Below the pieces are notes generated by a model. The model saw nothing but the letters and a program-made list of their open reading frames with translations. It was not told where the DNA came from and made no database searches. This document shows positions 42,277-51,063 of a DNA stretch of 64,000 nucleotides, in pieces (position 1 is the first letter of the stretch; every line of letters begins with the position of its first letter). A program made the position numbers and the translations under genes. This DNA comes from Piscinibacterium candidicorallinum (GTDB taxonomy: Bacteria; Pseudomonadota; Gammaproteobacteria; Burkholderiales; Burkholderiaceae_C), in NCBI RefSeq assembly GCF_047549485.1, contig NZ_CP180191.1, positions 124,001 to 188,000 on the forward strand, written 5' to 3'.

Positions 42277-43212
42277 TTAGGCTGCCAGCAGCAGGGTCGG
42301 GCTGGCTGTGCCTGCGTCAGTGCGGCGCACGAGCTGGCCGCGCTCGACCAGTTCGTTGATCACATCGTGCAGTAGGGCTGCAGTGTCGCCTGCGGCCCAA
42401 CGCTGCGCCACAACGCGGTAGAAGTGCGCCGGCGCCAGCAGCTGCACGAGCGCGTCTTCGCTGATGCGCTGCTCGGCCATCATGCGGTACATGACCAGCG
42501 CCTTCACTGCGTAGCGGGCATGCTTGCTCGGCGCGCGTACAAAGCCTTCGAGCCGCACGCGGGCGCGGGCCACGGCGGCCTGCGCATCATGGAACAGCCC
42601 GCCATGGCCGGGCAGCACGCAGTCAATGTTCAACGCTTCGATCACATCCAGCGTGCCGGCCACTTCATCAAAGGCCTGCTCGCCTTCCAGCTCGGGAAAC
42701 ACCACACCAAAGCCGTTCTCCCAGAGCGCATCAGCCGAGATCAGCAGCTTGTGATGGCGCTGGTAGAGCACCACCGAATGCGGGTCATGGCCGGGCGCAG
42801 CCAGCACCTCCCAGTACAGGGGGCCGAGCTGGATACGCTCGCCGGGCGTGAGCACGGCATGCACCGCGAAGCGCGGGCAGTCCTGCGCCGTGGCGCGGTA
42901 GGTGAGTGCGGCTTCGTCCCAGTCGCGCGCGGCCTGCGCTTCGCCCGGCGGCACGGCCACCTGCGCCTGTGGCCAGGCGGCCAGCAGCGCCGCGTTGCCG
43001 CCGCAGTGATCCGAGTGCAGGTGGGTGTTGATGATGCGGGCCAGCGGGCCGGCGCGCAGATCGTCAAGCGCGCCCTGCACCAGCAGCACGGTCTGCGCGG
43101 CGTGGGTGCAGTAGCCCGTGTCGATGATGGCCGGAGCTTCGCCGCCGAACACCACGTTGTTAGCCGAGAGCCAGCCGCGTTCGATGAAGCGCAGATGTTC
43201 GGGCAGGGCCAT
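42277..43212 (-). CDS. MBL-fold metallo-hydrolase
   Basis: 311 residues. Binuclear-metal motif THLHSDHCGG, upstream strand PAIIDTGYCTHA, downstream APGHDPHSVVLY and VLPGHGGLFHD. The last ~100 residues are helical, as in the group that includes lactamase B2-like enzymes. The substrate may be a thioester or lactone. The context in the liu-type run suggests acyl-CoA metabolism, but that is inference. AGGA lies 5 nt before the ATG. Last gene of the 42-53 kb minus-strand run. Confidence 0.88.
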   Translation of the reverse strand: MALPEHLRFIERGWLSANNVVFGGEAPAIIDTGYCTHAAQTVLLVQGALDDLRAGPLARIINTHLHSDHCGGNAALLAAWPQAQVAVPPGEAQAARDWDEAALTYRATAQDCPRFAVHAVLTPGERIQLGPLYWEVLAAPGHDPHSVVLYQRHHKLLISADALWENGFGVVFPELEGEQAFDEVAGTLDVIEALNIDCVLPGHGGLFHDAQAAVARARVRLEGFVRAPSKHARYAVKALVMYRMMAEQRISEDALVQLLAPAHFYRVVAQRWAAGDTAALLHDVINELVERGQLVRRTDAGTASPTLLLAA

Positions 43213-43236
43213 GGTGTCCTGGATGTCGACCCTGGG

Positions 43237-43737
43237 TCAGAGTCCCATCTGGCGGCGCAGATCCTGATTGATCGCAACGTCGATGTGCGCAAAGGCAGCT
43301 GACACCTCGCGGCTGCCCGAATAGAACACGATCCACTTGCCGTCGCGCGTGCGCACGGCCAGCCGCGTCACCACGAGCCAGGGCGCATAGGGCACGCCGA
43401 TGAAGCGGGCCTTGAGGATGTTGTCGATGCTGGTGTGCTTGTCCCACATCCAGGTCTGGCGCACTTCGCCATTCGCGATCGTGGTGCGCGAACGCATCAG
43501 GCAGGCGTAGTACCAGCCCAGCAGGCCAAGAATGGCAGCGGCCAGGAGCCAGTGCACCCACTTCACCTGATGCAGCAGCTCGCTGGTGGCGGCGTCCCAG
43601 GCGCGAAAGCCGGTGATCACGGTGCCGAGCACCAGGGCCGTAGCCACCCAGCGCACCGCAGCCGGGTAGGCATAGCCCGTGGCCGACAGTGCCTTGGCGG
43701 AATCGAGACTGACTTGGACTTCCTGCGTGTTGCTCAT
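43237..43737 (-). CDS. Hypothetical two-helix membrane protein
   Basis: 166 residues from the ATG at 43737. Two membrane helices (about 28-46 and 62-80) are joined by a Trp-rich loop, then a soluble domain with RQTWMWDKHTSIDNILKARF and DGKWIVFYSGSREV. The layout resembles PH-like membrane proteins. No firm family assignment. The frame extends upstream into the DUF1289 gene, but MSNTQEVQ is a reasonable start. Confidence 0.65.
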   Translation of the reverse strand: MSNTQEVQVSLDSAKALSATGYAYPAAVRWVATALVLGTVITGFRAWDAATSELLHQVKWVHWLLAAAILGLLGWYYACLMRSRTTIANGEVRQTWMWDKHTSIDNILKARFIGVPYAPWLVVTRLAVRTRDGKWIVFYSGSREVSAAFAHIDVAINQDLRRQMGL

Positions 43738-43762
43738 GAGCTGGGTTGCGGCAAGAAAGTCG

Positions 43763-43972
43763 CTATTTGAACTGATCGGCCTGACGGTGTTCGATCTGCG
43801 CCCAGACACGGCGCTTGTAGGCGTCGGATGCAGTGCCCCAGGCGACGATCTCGTCGATATTGCGCAGGCAGCCGCGGCACAGGCCGGTGGCGGCGTCCAT
43901 GCTGCACACATTGATGCAGGGCGACGGGACGGGCTGGCCTTCAGGCAAGGCGCGGACCTGTTCGGGTGTCAT
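43763..43972 (-). CDS. DUF1289 small Fe-S/zinc-type protein
   Basis: 69 residues containing the family's Cys pattern: SPCINVCSMDAATGLCRGCL. The function is not established, although the four Cys suggest metal binding. Its ATG overlaps the last base of the upstream thioesterase gene (TGATG). Confidence 0.88.
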   Translation of the reverse strand: MTPEQVRALPEGQPVPSPCINVCSMDAATGLCRGCLRNIDEIVAWGTASDAYKRRVWAQIEHRQADQFK

Positions 43973-44403
43973 CAGAGGCCTGCCTTGTTCTTCTTCTCGG
44001 CCAGCTTGCCGTTGAACTTGGCGGGGTCGATCACGAAACGCTCATGCGTGCCTTCGCAGATCTTGTCGTGGTCGTCCCAGGCCTCGACGCGGAACCTCAG
44101 GCGCCGGCCATCCACCTCGAGCACCTCGCCTGCGATGCGCAGGCTCATGCCGGGTGGCGTGGCGGCGGTGTGGGTGAAGTTCACCATGGTGCCCACGCTC
44201 TGCACGCGCGGCCAGTCCACATAGCGCATGATGGCCCGCGTGCAGGCCAGCTCCATGATGCCCACCATGTAGCCGGTGGCCAGCACATCCGGCATGTCGG
44301 CGCAGAAGTCCACTGTGGGATACAGGCGCGGCACGGTCATGAAGTCCTCGACGCGGAAGCGGTCTTCAAACTTCAGGCCGGGTTGGAGGTCGGGAGAGAT
44401 CAA
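43972..44403 (-). CDS. Hot-dog fold acyl-CoA thioesterase-like protein
   Basis: 143 residues: KFEDRFRVEDFMTVPRLYPT, then YMVGIMELACTRAIM forming the hot-dog helix with Glu, and TPPGMSLRIAGEVLEVDGRR on the sheet. This resembles the fluoroacetyl-CoA thioesterase (FlK)-like group. Probably hydrolyses a short acyl-CoA. Placed between HMG-CoA lyase and DUF1289 in the liu run, so it may scavenge dead-end CoA esters. Confidence 0.78.
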   Translation of the reverse strand: MISPDLQPGLKFEDRFRVEDFMTVPRLYPTVDFCADMPDVLATGYMVGIMELACTRAIMRYVDWPRVQSVGTMVNFTHTAATPPGMSLRIAGEVLEVDGRRLRFRVEAWDDHDKICEGTHERFVIDPAKFNGKLAEKKNKAGL

Positions 44404-44418
44404 GGGCGTGCTCCGGGT

Positions 44419-45336
44419 TCAGGCGGTGGGCTGCGGCCGCTTGGCCAGCAGGGCGCGGCCGGCACGCGCGGCGTAGGGCCGGCCGATGGCCTCGGCGATC
44501 CATGCGCCGGCGTCGATGAGCGCATCCAGATCCACGCCCGTCTCGATGCCCAGCCCGTGCATCAGATAGACCACGTCCTCGGTCGCCACATTGCCGGTGG
44601 CGCCCTTGGCATAGGGGCAGCCGCCCAGGCCGGACACGCTCGACTCAAAGGTGCTCACGCCCAGTTCCAGGCAAGCGTAGACATTGGCCAGGGCCGTGCC
44701 GTAGGTGTCATGGAAGTGGCCGCTGATGCGCTCGATGCCGATCACGCCCGCCACCGCTTCGATCACGCGCTTGGTGTGCTCCGGCGTACCCACGCCGATG
44801 GTGTCTGCGATACAGAAGACCTGTGTGCCCAGGTCCTTCAGGCGCTGCACCACGTCCACCACGGCGGCGATCGGTACCTCGCCCTGATATGGGCAACCCA
44901 GGCAGCAGGAGATGGCGGCGCGCAGCCTGCGCTGGTCAGCCAGCGCCGCCTGAGCCACCGGGCGGAAACGCTCGATGGATTCCGCAATGCTGCAGTTGAT
45001 GTTCTTCTGGCTGAAGGCTTCGCTGGCGGCGCCGAAGATCACCACTTCGTCGGCGCTGGCGGCCTGCGCGCCTTCCAGACCCTTCATGTTCGGCGCCAGT
45101 GCAGCGTAGGTGGCGCCCGGCTTGCGCTTCACACCAGCCAGCACCTCAGCACCATCAGCCATCTGCGGCACCCACTTGGGCGAGACGAAGCTGGCCGCCT
45201 CCAGATGGCGGATGCCGGCGGCCGTGAGGCGCTCGATCAGCTCGATCTTGATCGCGGTATCGATCGGTGTCTTTTCATTCTGCAGGCCATCGCGCGGGCC
45301 CACGTCGATCAGGTGAACATGCTTGGGCAGGGTCAT
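44419..45336 (-). CDS. liuE: Hydroxymethylglutaryl-CoA lyase
   Basis: 305 residues, TIM barrel. Splits HMG-CoA into acetyl-CoA and acetoacetate, the last step of leucine breakdown. Motifs: DVGPRDGLQNEKTPID at the start, HFHDTYGTALANVYA for the metal site, and the signature GLGGCPYAKGATGNVATED with the catalytic Cys. In the same run as both methylcrotonyl-CoA carboxylase subunits and the hydratase, completing the pathway. Confidence 0.96.
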   Translation of the reverse strand: MTLPKHVHLIDVGPRDGLQNEKTPIDTAIKIELIERLTAAGIRHLEAASFVSPKWVPQMADGAEVLAGVKRKPGATYAALAPNMKGLEGAQAASADEVVIFGAASEAFSQKNINCSIAESIERFRPVAQAALADQRRLRAAISCCLGCPYQGEVPIAAVVDVVQRLKDLGTQVFCIADTIGVGTPEHTKRVIEAVAGVIGIERISGHFHDTYGTALANVYACLELGVSTFESSVSGLGGCPYAKGATGNVATEDVVYLMHGLGIETGVDLDALIDAGAWIAEAIGRPYAARAGRALLAKRPQPTA

Positions 45337-45345
45337 CGTGTGCTC

Positions 45346-46296
45346 TCAATAGCCGCGGCTGCGGTCCACCACGCCGCTCACCGCTTCGCCGCGCGTGAGC
45401 GCCGCGATCTTGCCGGCAATCTGCGTGGCCGATGTACTGACCACGGTCTTGGCCGAGATATGCGGCGTGACGGTGATTTTCGGGTGCGTCCAGAAGGGGT
45501 GCGATTCGGGCAGGGGTTCGGTGCGGAACACGTCGAGTGTGGCGCCGGCCAGCGTGCCTTCATCCAGTGCCGCAAGCAGGTCGCTGTCCACCACCAGCGC
45601 GCCGCGGGCGACGTTGATCAGGTAGCTCGGCCGCGCCATCCTGCGCAACACCGCGAGGGTGATGAGGTCCTGCGTCTCGCGCGTCAGCGGCGCCAGCAGC
45701 ACCAGCATGTTCAGGCCGTCCAGAAAGGCGTCCAGCCCGTGGCTGGCGTCCATGTGCTGCACGCCGGGGATGTAGGTCTGCGGGTCGCGCACGCTGCGCG
45801 AGAAGCCGCGCACAGCAAAGCCCAGACCGTCGAGTGTGGCGGCCACCTGCTCGCCCAGCACACCCATGCCCAGCACACCCACGGTGCAGCGGTCGGCCTC
45901 GGCAAACAGGCGGCTGGTCCAGCGGCGTTCACGTTGCGAGGCCTGGAGGGCATCAAAGCCGTACAGGTGGCGCAGCGCCGCCCAACTCACGTAGTGCGCC
46001 ATCTGCGCGCCCATGCCCGCGTCTTCCACGCGGATGATCGGCAGCGAGTCTGGCAGACCGGCCACCCCCAGAATGTGGTCCACACCCGCGCCCACCGAGA
46101 ACAGCGCCTGCAGCCCGGCAGCCTGCTCGGCCATGAACGCCGGCGATGGCGACCAGCTGATCGCGAAGTCGGCCTGCGCATCGCCCGGCCCCCACACAGA
46201 CACGTCGGCGTCCAGGCGGGCGGCGCGCAGTACCTCGGGCAGCGCGGCCAGCCAGCTGTCCGGCCGGCCGCCATTGATGTGGATGGCGATCTTCAT
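45346..46296 (-). CDS. ghrA: Glyoxylate/hydroxypyruvate reductase A
   Basis: 316 residues, D-2-hydroxyacid dehydrogenase family. NAD(P) site VGVLGMGVLGEQVAATL, catalytic Arg in INVARGALVV, Glu in FRTEPLPESHPFW and His in VTPHIS. The N-terminus MKIAIHINGGRPDSWLAAL matches the GhrA group. Reduces glyoxylate or hydroxypyruvate. Not part of leucine catabolism; a passenger in the operon. Its ATG overlaps the preceding 107-residue ORF by 4 nt. Confidence 0.92.
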   Translation of the reverse strand: MKIAIHINGGRPDSWLAALPEVLRAARLDADVSVWGPGDAQADFAISWSPSPAFMAEQAAGLQALFSVGAGVDHILGVAGLPDSLPIIRVEDAGMGAQMAHYVSWAALRHLYGFDALQASQRERRWTSRLFAEADRCTVGVLGMGVLGEQVAATLDGLGFAVRGFSRSVRDPQTYIPGVQHMDASHGLDAFLDGLNMLVLLAPLTRETQDLITLAVLRRMARPSYLINVARGALVVDSDLLAALDEGTLAGATLDVFRTEPLPESHPFWTHPKITVTPHISAKTVVSTSATQIAGKIAALTRGEAVSGVVDRSRGY

Positions 46297-46616
46297 TGCG
46301 GCGGTTCGTTGGGTGGCGTGGAGTCGTTGTTCTGCATCGATCGCGGCAGGATGAAGCGCCGTGCCACCCACAGCGCCGCCCAGGGCAGGGCGGCCAGCAG
46401 CACCGCCGCCAGCAGACGCTGCCCGGTGGCCATCAGCGGCACCGCGAAGAACGCACCGCCCAGCAGCGCACCCAGCACGAGCAGCGTGGCTGCCAGATGC
46501 CGGCCAATCTGCCGGCGCACCATGAAGGCCGCAATCATCTCGCCACCCATCATCAAGACGGGCGCCAGTGCGGCGAGCAGCAGCACAACGGAAGCGAGGG
46601 CGAGGAGCGCGGCCAT
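46293..46616 (-). CDS. Small hypothetical membrane protein
   Basis: 107 residues with three likely helices (about 3-27, 40-60 and 66-84) and a polar tail after RRFILPRSMQ. No family recognised. Starts 17 nt after the carboxylase biotin subunit and overlaps ghrA by 4 nt, so it is translated within the liu run. Confidence 0.68.
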   Translation of the reverse strand: MAALLALASVVLLLAALAPVLMMGGEMIAAFMVRRQIGRHLAATLLVLGALLGGAFFAVPLMATGQRLLAAVLLAALPWAALWVARRFILPRSMQNNDSTPPNEPPQ

Positions 46617-46633
46617 GGTCAGTGAGCCGGCAT

Positions 46634-48628
46634 TCAGCCCTTGGCCGCAAAGCGCACCAGCTGTGCGCCGTCGTTCACCTGGTCACCCACGGCATACAGC
46701 ACTTCCTCAAGCACGCCGGCGGCCGGCGCGGTGATGGTGTGCTCCATCTTCATGGCCTCCATGACCACGAGCGGTGCGCCCTTCTGCACGGCGGTGCCGG
46801 GCTGCGCGAGCACGGCGACGATCTTGCCGGGCATCGGTGCCGTAAGGCGGCCGCCTTCGCCAGCGTCTTCGCCGGCATGGGCGAGTGGGTCGACCAGCGT
46901 CAGTACGGTCAGCGTGCCGTGCTCAAAGACATGCAGCTCCTCGCCACGTGCAATCACCTCGCCGCCGAAGCGCTCGGTGGCCGTGCTCACCACAGGCGCC
47001 GAGCCCTTGGGGCTGATCTCGAACGCGATCGATTCACCTCCGATCAGTGCGCTGTAGCTGCGCTCGTCGGCGCTGGGGTAGCGCACGGGGACGGTGAATG
47101 TGCCGGTCTCGTGCTCGAAGACAAAGTTGCGTGTGGTGCTGCCGGCAATGCGGAAGCCCGTGCGCGCGTTCCAGGGGTCGTGGCTGTCCAGCACGACCTC
47201 TTCGGCCAGACGCTTGGCGATCGCCAGCAGCACGGCGCGGCGGCTGGGTGCCGTAGCCGCGGGCAGCAGCTCGGCGCGCTCCTGCTCGATCAGCCCGGTG
47301 TGCACCGCGCCGCTGGCAAATGCCGCATTGCGTACGCAGCGCGCCAGAAAGGCCACATTGGTCTTGGGGCCGACGATGTGCGTGGCGTCGAGCGCGGCGG
47401 CCAGGCGGGCCAGCGCCTGCGCGCGGTCCTCGCCCCAGACGATCAGCTTGGCGATCATCGGGTCGTAGAAGGGCGTGATGGTGTCGCCGCTGCGCACACC
47501 GCTGTCCACGCGCACGGCGCTGTTGCGCGTGAAGCTTGAGTGCGCCGGAAAGTGCAGGTGGGTCAGCGTACCGGTGGAGGGCAGGAAGCCGCCTTCCGGA
47601 TGCTCCGCATACACCCGCGCCTCGATGGCGTGGCCGGTGATGCGCAGCTGCTCCTGGCGCACGGGCAGCGGCTCACCGGCCGCCACGCGCAGCTGCCACT
47701 CGACGAGGTCGTGACCGATCACCATTTCGGTCACCGGGTGTTCCACCTGCAGGCGGGTGTTCATCTCCATGAAGTAGAACGTTCCCTGCTGGTCCGCGAT
47801 GAACTCCACCGTGCCGGCGCCCACATAGCCCACGGCCATGGCGGCGGCCACGGCGGCCTCGCCCATGGCGGCGCGGCGCTCGGGCGTCATGCCCGGTGCA
47901 GGTGCTTCTTCCAGCACCTTCTGGTGGCGGCGCTGCAGCGAACAGTCGCGCTCGAAGCAGTACACGGCGTTGCCCTGTGTGTCGGCAAAGACCTGGATCT
48001 CGATGTGGCGCGGGCGGGTCACGTACTTTTCCACCAGCACCTTGTCATCGCCAAAGGCATTGATGGCTTCGCGCTTGCAGCTGGCCAGCGCGTCGGCAAA
48101 GTAGACCGCCTCGTTCACCACGCGCATGCCCTTGCCGCCACCGCCGGCGGCCGCCTTGATGATGACCGGGTAGCCGATCTTGTCGGCCTCGGCCTTCAGG
48201 AACGCGGGGTCCTGGTTGTCGCCGTGGTAGCCCGGTGTGAGTGGCACGCCGGCTTTCTCCATCAGGGCCTTGGCGGCGGACTTGCTGCCCATGGCGGCAA
48301 TGGCCGAGGCCGGCGGGCCGATGAAGACGATGCCTTCACGAGCCAGCGCCTGCGCAAAGTCCTCGTTCTCGCTCAGGAAGCCGTAGCCGGGGTGCACTGC
48401 CTGCGCGCCCGTGGCCTTGGCGGCGGCAATCACCGCGTCGGCGCGCAGATAGCTGTCCTTGGGCGCTGCGCCACCGATGTGCACGGCTTCGTCCGCCATG
48501 GCCACATGCTTGGCGTCACGGTCGGCATCGGAGTAGACCGCCACGGTCTTGATGCCGAGGCGGCGGGCAGTGGTGATCACGCGGCAAGCAATCTCACCGC
48601 GGTTTGCAATCAGGATCTTGGAGAACAT
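46634..48628 (-). CDS. liuD: Methylcrotonoyl-CoA carboxylase biotin-containing subunit
   Basis: 664 residues from the ATG at 48628 (MFSKILIANRGEIACRVI). Biotin carboxylase domain with ATP loop AAGGGGKGMR and MEMNTRLQVEHPVTEM. A central BT domain follows. The C-terminal biotinyl domain has Lys627 in EAMKMEH. Carboxylates 3-methylcrotonyl-CoA with the LiuB partner. Propionyl- or geranyl-CoA carboxylase is the alternative, but HMG-CoA lyase and the hydratase in the same run favour leucine. The frame extends upstream into repeat copy G. Confidence 0.94.
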   Translation of the reverse strand: MFSKILIANRGEIACRVITTARRLGIKTVAVYSDADRDAKHVAMADEAVHIGGAAPKDSYLRADAVIAAAKATGAQAVHPGYGFLSENEDFAQALAREGIVFIGPPASAIAAMGSKSAAKALMEKAGVPLTPGYHGDNQDPAFLKAEADKIGYPVIIKAAAGGGGKGMRVVNEAVYFADALASCKREAINAFGDDKVLVEKYVTRPRHIEIQVFADTQGNAVYCFERDCSLQRRHQKVLEEAPAPGMTPERRAAMGEAAVAAAMAVGYVGAGTVEFIADQQGTFYFMEMNTRLQVEHPVTEMVIGHDLVEWQLRVAAGEPLPVRQEQLRITGHAIEARVYAEHPEGGFLPSTGTLTHLHFPAHSSFTRNSAVRVDSGVRSGDTITPFYDPMIAKLIVWGEDRAQALARLAAALDATHIVGPKTNVAFLARCVRNAAFASGAVHTGLIEQERAELLPAATAPSRRAVLLAIAKRLAEEVVLDSHDPWNARTGFRIAGSTTRNFVFEHETGTFTVPVRYPSADERSYSALIGGESIAFEISPKGSAPVVSTATERFGGEVIARGEELHVFEHGTLTVLTLVDPLAHAGEDAGEGGRLTAPMPGKIVAVLAQPGTAVQKGAPLVVMEAMKMEHTITAPAAGVLEEVLYAVGDQVNDGAQLVRFAAKG

Positions 48629-48639
48629 TCGATTCAACT

Positions 48640-48702
48640 CGGAACGGTTCTGGAAGGGCTTTCCGCTTGTCTGGAGCCATTCTTCAGACACTTTGGCCTG
48701 AA
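48640..48702 (+). repeat. Dispersed intergenic repeat, copy G
   Basis: GGCTTTCCGCTTGTC (48657-48671) is the exact reverse complement of the core in copy F. It is followed by TGGAGCC, shared with copy B. CTTCAG (48683-48688) and CTGAAG (48698-48703) form a hairpin just beyond. It lies in the 102-bp gap between the exporter and the carboxylase genes, inside the minus-strand run. Confidence 0.62.
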
Positions 48703-48730
48703 GAGCCGCATGAAATGGATATCTACGTCT

Positions 48731-49387
48731 TCATCTACGGTCTGAAAACGCCATGGCAGCTGCGAGACTCAGGAACAGGCTGCCAGTCACGCGGTTCATC
48801 ATCTGCGCAAAGCGCGTGTTCGTCAGCAGGCGCCGCGCGGCACTGCCCGCGCCCCAGCCCAGCAAGCCATAGGCGCATCCGGTGATGAGTGCGAAGGACA
48901 GGCCCATCAGCAGCATCTGCGGCGCCACGGGGTGGGCGGGGTCGACGAACTGCGGCAGGAAGGCGAGGAAGAACAGCATCACCTTGGGGTTGAGGGCATT
49001 CATCAGGAAGCCGCTGCTCAGCAGCTTGACGGCAGACTGCCTGGCGGCCGACGCGCCCTCGGGCAGCGAAGCACCGCCGTCGCGCCAGGCCCGCACACCC
49101 AGATAGACGAGGTAGGCGATGCCGAGCCACTTGAGCGCGGCAAACAGCGTGGCGGAGGCCGCGATCACGGCGGCGATGCCGAGCGTGGCCCAGAGCGTGT
49201 GCATGAGACACCCCAGCCCCACGCCGATGCCGTACAGGCTGCCGGCGCGCCGGCCCTGGCTGGCGGCCACGGACAGCGTGGTCAGGCTGTCCGGCCCGGG
49301 CGCAGCGATGCACACAGCGGCTGCGGCCAGATAGGCGAGGTAGTTCGCCCAGGGCAGGAGGCCGAGAAACAGCGGATCAGGACTCAT
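48731..49387 (-). CDS. LysE/RhtB-family amino-acid exporter
   Basis: 218 residues, six membrane helices. Family motif PGPDSLTTLSVAASQGRRAG after helix 1, then FLMNALNPKVMLFFLAFLPQ. Exports amino acids or homoserine lactone-like molecules; the substrate is not predictable. Its start overlaps the 3' end of the hydratase gene by 11 nt. Inside a leucine-degradation operon it may relieve amino-acid overload, which is inference. Confidence 0.9.
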   Translation of the reverse strand: MSPDPLFLGLLPWANYLAYLAAAAVCIAAPGPDSLTTLSVAASQGRRAGSLYGIGVGLGCLMHTLWATLGIAAVIAASATLFAALKWLGIAYLVYLGVRAWRDGGASLPEGASAARQSAVKLLSSGFLMNALNPKVMLFFLAFLPQFVDPAHPVAPQMLLMGLSFALITGCAYGLLGWGAGSAARRLLTNTRFAQMMNRVTGSLFLSLAAAMAFSDRR

Positions 49388-50186
49388 CGGGCGTAGGGTC
49401 CGGGATGATCCAGGACGGTTTGCGCTTTTCGAGGAAGCTCTTCACGCCCTCGCGGCCTTCATCACTGGCACGGATGTCGGCGATGCGCTCGGCGGTGTCC
49501 GCAATCAGCGCGTCCGTCAGCGGCGCATCGGTCAGGTCGTGCACCAGGCGCTTGGCGGCGCGCACGGCGTTCGGCGAGTTGTCCACCAGCAGGCCGAGCA
49601 GGGCGTCGATGGTGTCGTCCAGCTCCTCGTCCGGGCAGATCTCGTGGATGAAGCCGATGCGATAGGCCTCTGCGGCGCTGAACTTCTCGGCCGACAGGAA
49701 GTAGCGCTGCGCGGCGCGCGCCCCCATGGCTTGCACCACATACGGCCCGATGGTGGCCGGGATCAGACCCAGCTTCACCTCGCTCAGACAGAACTCCGCG
49801 CTCTGTGCGGCAAAGGCAAAGTCGCACACCGCGGCCAGACCCATGCCGCCGGCAAAGCAGGGGCCGTGGATGCGCGCGATGGTGGGTTTGGGGCAGTCGT
49901 GCATGACCTTGAGCATGGTGGCCAGACCCAGGGCGTCTGCGCGGTTCTGCTCGCGCGTGTAGCCGGCCATGGCCTTCATCCAGTTCAGGTCGGCGCCTGC
50001 GCAGAACACCTTGCCGCGGCCGCCGAGCACGATGGCGCGCACTTCATCGTTCGTGCCCAGCTCGGTGAAGGCGCGCGTGAGTTCGGCAATCACCGTCTCG
50101 TTGAACGCGTTGCGCAGATCGGGCCGGTTGATCCACACCTGGGCCACGGGGCCTTCGGCAAAGACTTCGAGGGTCTGGTAACTCAT
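49377..50186 (-). CDS. liuC: Methylglutaconyl-CoA hydratase (enoyl-CoA hydratase family)
   Basis: 269 residues, crotonase fold. Oxyanion-hole motifs GGRGKVFCAGADLNWM and PCFAGGMGLAAVCD, then FCLSEVKLGLIPATIGPYV, the last matching the methylglutaconyl-CoA hydratase subgroup. Hydrates 3-methylglutaconyl-CoA to HMG-CoA, between the carboxylase and the lyase. ATG overlaps the upstream hydrolase stop by 4 nt. Confidence 0.93.
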   Translation of the reverse strand: MSYQTLEVFAEGPVAQVWINRPDLRNAFNETVIAELTRAFTELGTNDEVRAIVLGGRGKVFCAGADLNWMKAMAGYTREQNRADALGLATMLKVMHDCPKPTIARIHGPCFAGGMGLAAVCDFAFAAQSAEFCLSEVKLGLIPATIGPYVVQAMGARAAQRYFLSAEKFSAAEAYRIGFIHEICPDEELDDTIDALLGLLVDNSPNAVRAAKRLVHDLTDAPLTDALIADTAERIADIRASDEGREGVKSFLEKRKPSWIIPDPTPDES

Positions 50187-51055
50187 TGGAGGATGCGCTT
50201 TAGGAAGCGGTCGAGTTCATCAAGGGACTGGGCGCGGGCCTTGCGGTTGCCACCGACATGCACACCGCCCGGGTTCGTGCCGTTCGGCACACCCATGCGG
50301 AAGCGTGCCGGCGTGCGGCTGTCGAAGCCGTGGTAGCTGTCGGGGTAGATGCGCAGGGTCACATCGCTGCCCGGCTGGGCCGTCAGCTGTGCGACGAGCT
50401 TCTCGCAGGGTGCCGGTGCGGTCCAGTCATCGAGTGCGCCCAGCTGCATCAGCAGCGGCACCTGCAGGCCGTAGCCGCGGCGCAGCAGCTCGCTGCAGCC
50501 CGGGTAGAACACCGCGGCGCCTGCAATGCCCTGTGCATGCGGTTCGCGCTGCGTGTTCAATGCGCTGAGGACGGTCATTGCGCCGTGCGACCAGCCCAGC
50601 AAGGCGATGCGCTTGCCATCCACGTCGCTGCGCGACTTGAGCCAGGCGATGGCGCTGATCACGTCCTCGCGCCGGGTTTCGACATTGATCGTCCGGTCTC
50701 GCGCAGCGATCTCGCAGATCGATCCGCTGCCGCGCGAGGTGAAGCTGTCGGGCAGCAGCACGGCGTAGCCGCGCTCGTGCAGGTACTTGATGTAGTCCGG
50801 GTAGCGCTCATCGAAGGTGACACTGTCGCTGCGGTACAGGCCCGCACAGCCATGAAAGGCGATCACGACGGGCTGCGGGCCGCGCGCGTCCTTGAGCGGA
50901 TACCAGTGCACTTGCAGTGCCAGCCCCTGGGGGCCGGCGATGCTCAGCGGGTTGGGCGCAGTCTCGGCCCAGGCCGGCAGCGCCACGGCGGCCAGCAGCA
51001 GCACGGCCGCTGCGGCACGGCGCAATACGGTATGGAGGCTGAGCACAGACACCAC
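50183..51055 (-). CDS. Secreted dienelactone hydrolase-family protein
   Basis: 290 residues. Signal peptide about 1-31 (AAAVLLLAAVALPAWAE). Alpha/beta-hydrolase with VIAFHGCAGLYRSD, nucleophile elbow ALLGWSHGAMTVLSAL with Ser, Asp in LGALDDWTAPAPC and His in YPDSYHGFDS. Being exported, it acts outside the cytosol and so is unlikely to take part in CoA-ester chemistry. It sits between liuB and liuC, 8 nt after one and overlapping the other by 4 nt. Confidence 0.87.
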   Translation of the reverse strand: MVSVLSLHTVLRRAAAAVLLLAAVALPAWAETAPNPLSIAGPQGLALQVHWYPLKDARGPQPVVIAFHGCAGLYRSDSVTFDERYPDYIKYLHERGYAVLLPDSFTSRGSGSICEIAARDRTINVETRREDVISAIAWLKSRSDVDGKRIALLGWSHGAMTVLSALNTQREPHAQGIAGAAVFYPGCSELLRRGYGLQVPLLMQLGALDDWTAPAPCEKLVAQLTAQPGSDVTLRIYPDSYHGFDSRTPARFRMGVPNGTNPGGVHVGGNRKARAQSLDELDRFLKRILQ

Positions 51056-51063
51056 GCCGCCGC

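Noticed and set aside
43966..46734. A plus-strand open frame of more than 900 codons antisense to the liuE-ghrA region
   Set aside because: It covers several minus-strand genes with clear catalytic motifs. Its translation is His/Ala/Gly/Arg-rich with no domain. Long antisense frames are expected at this GC content.
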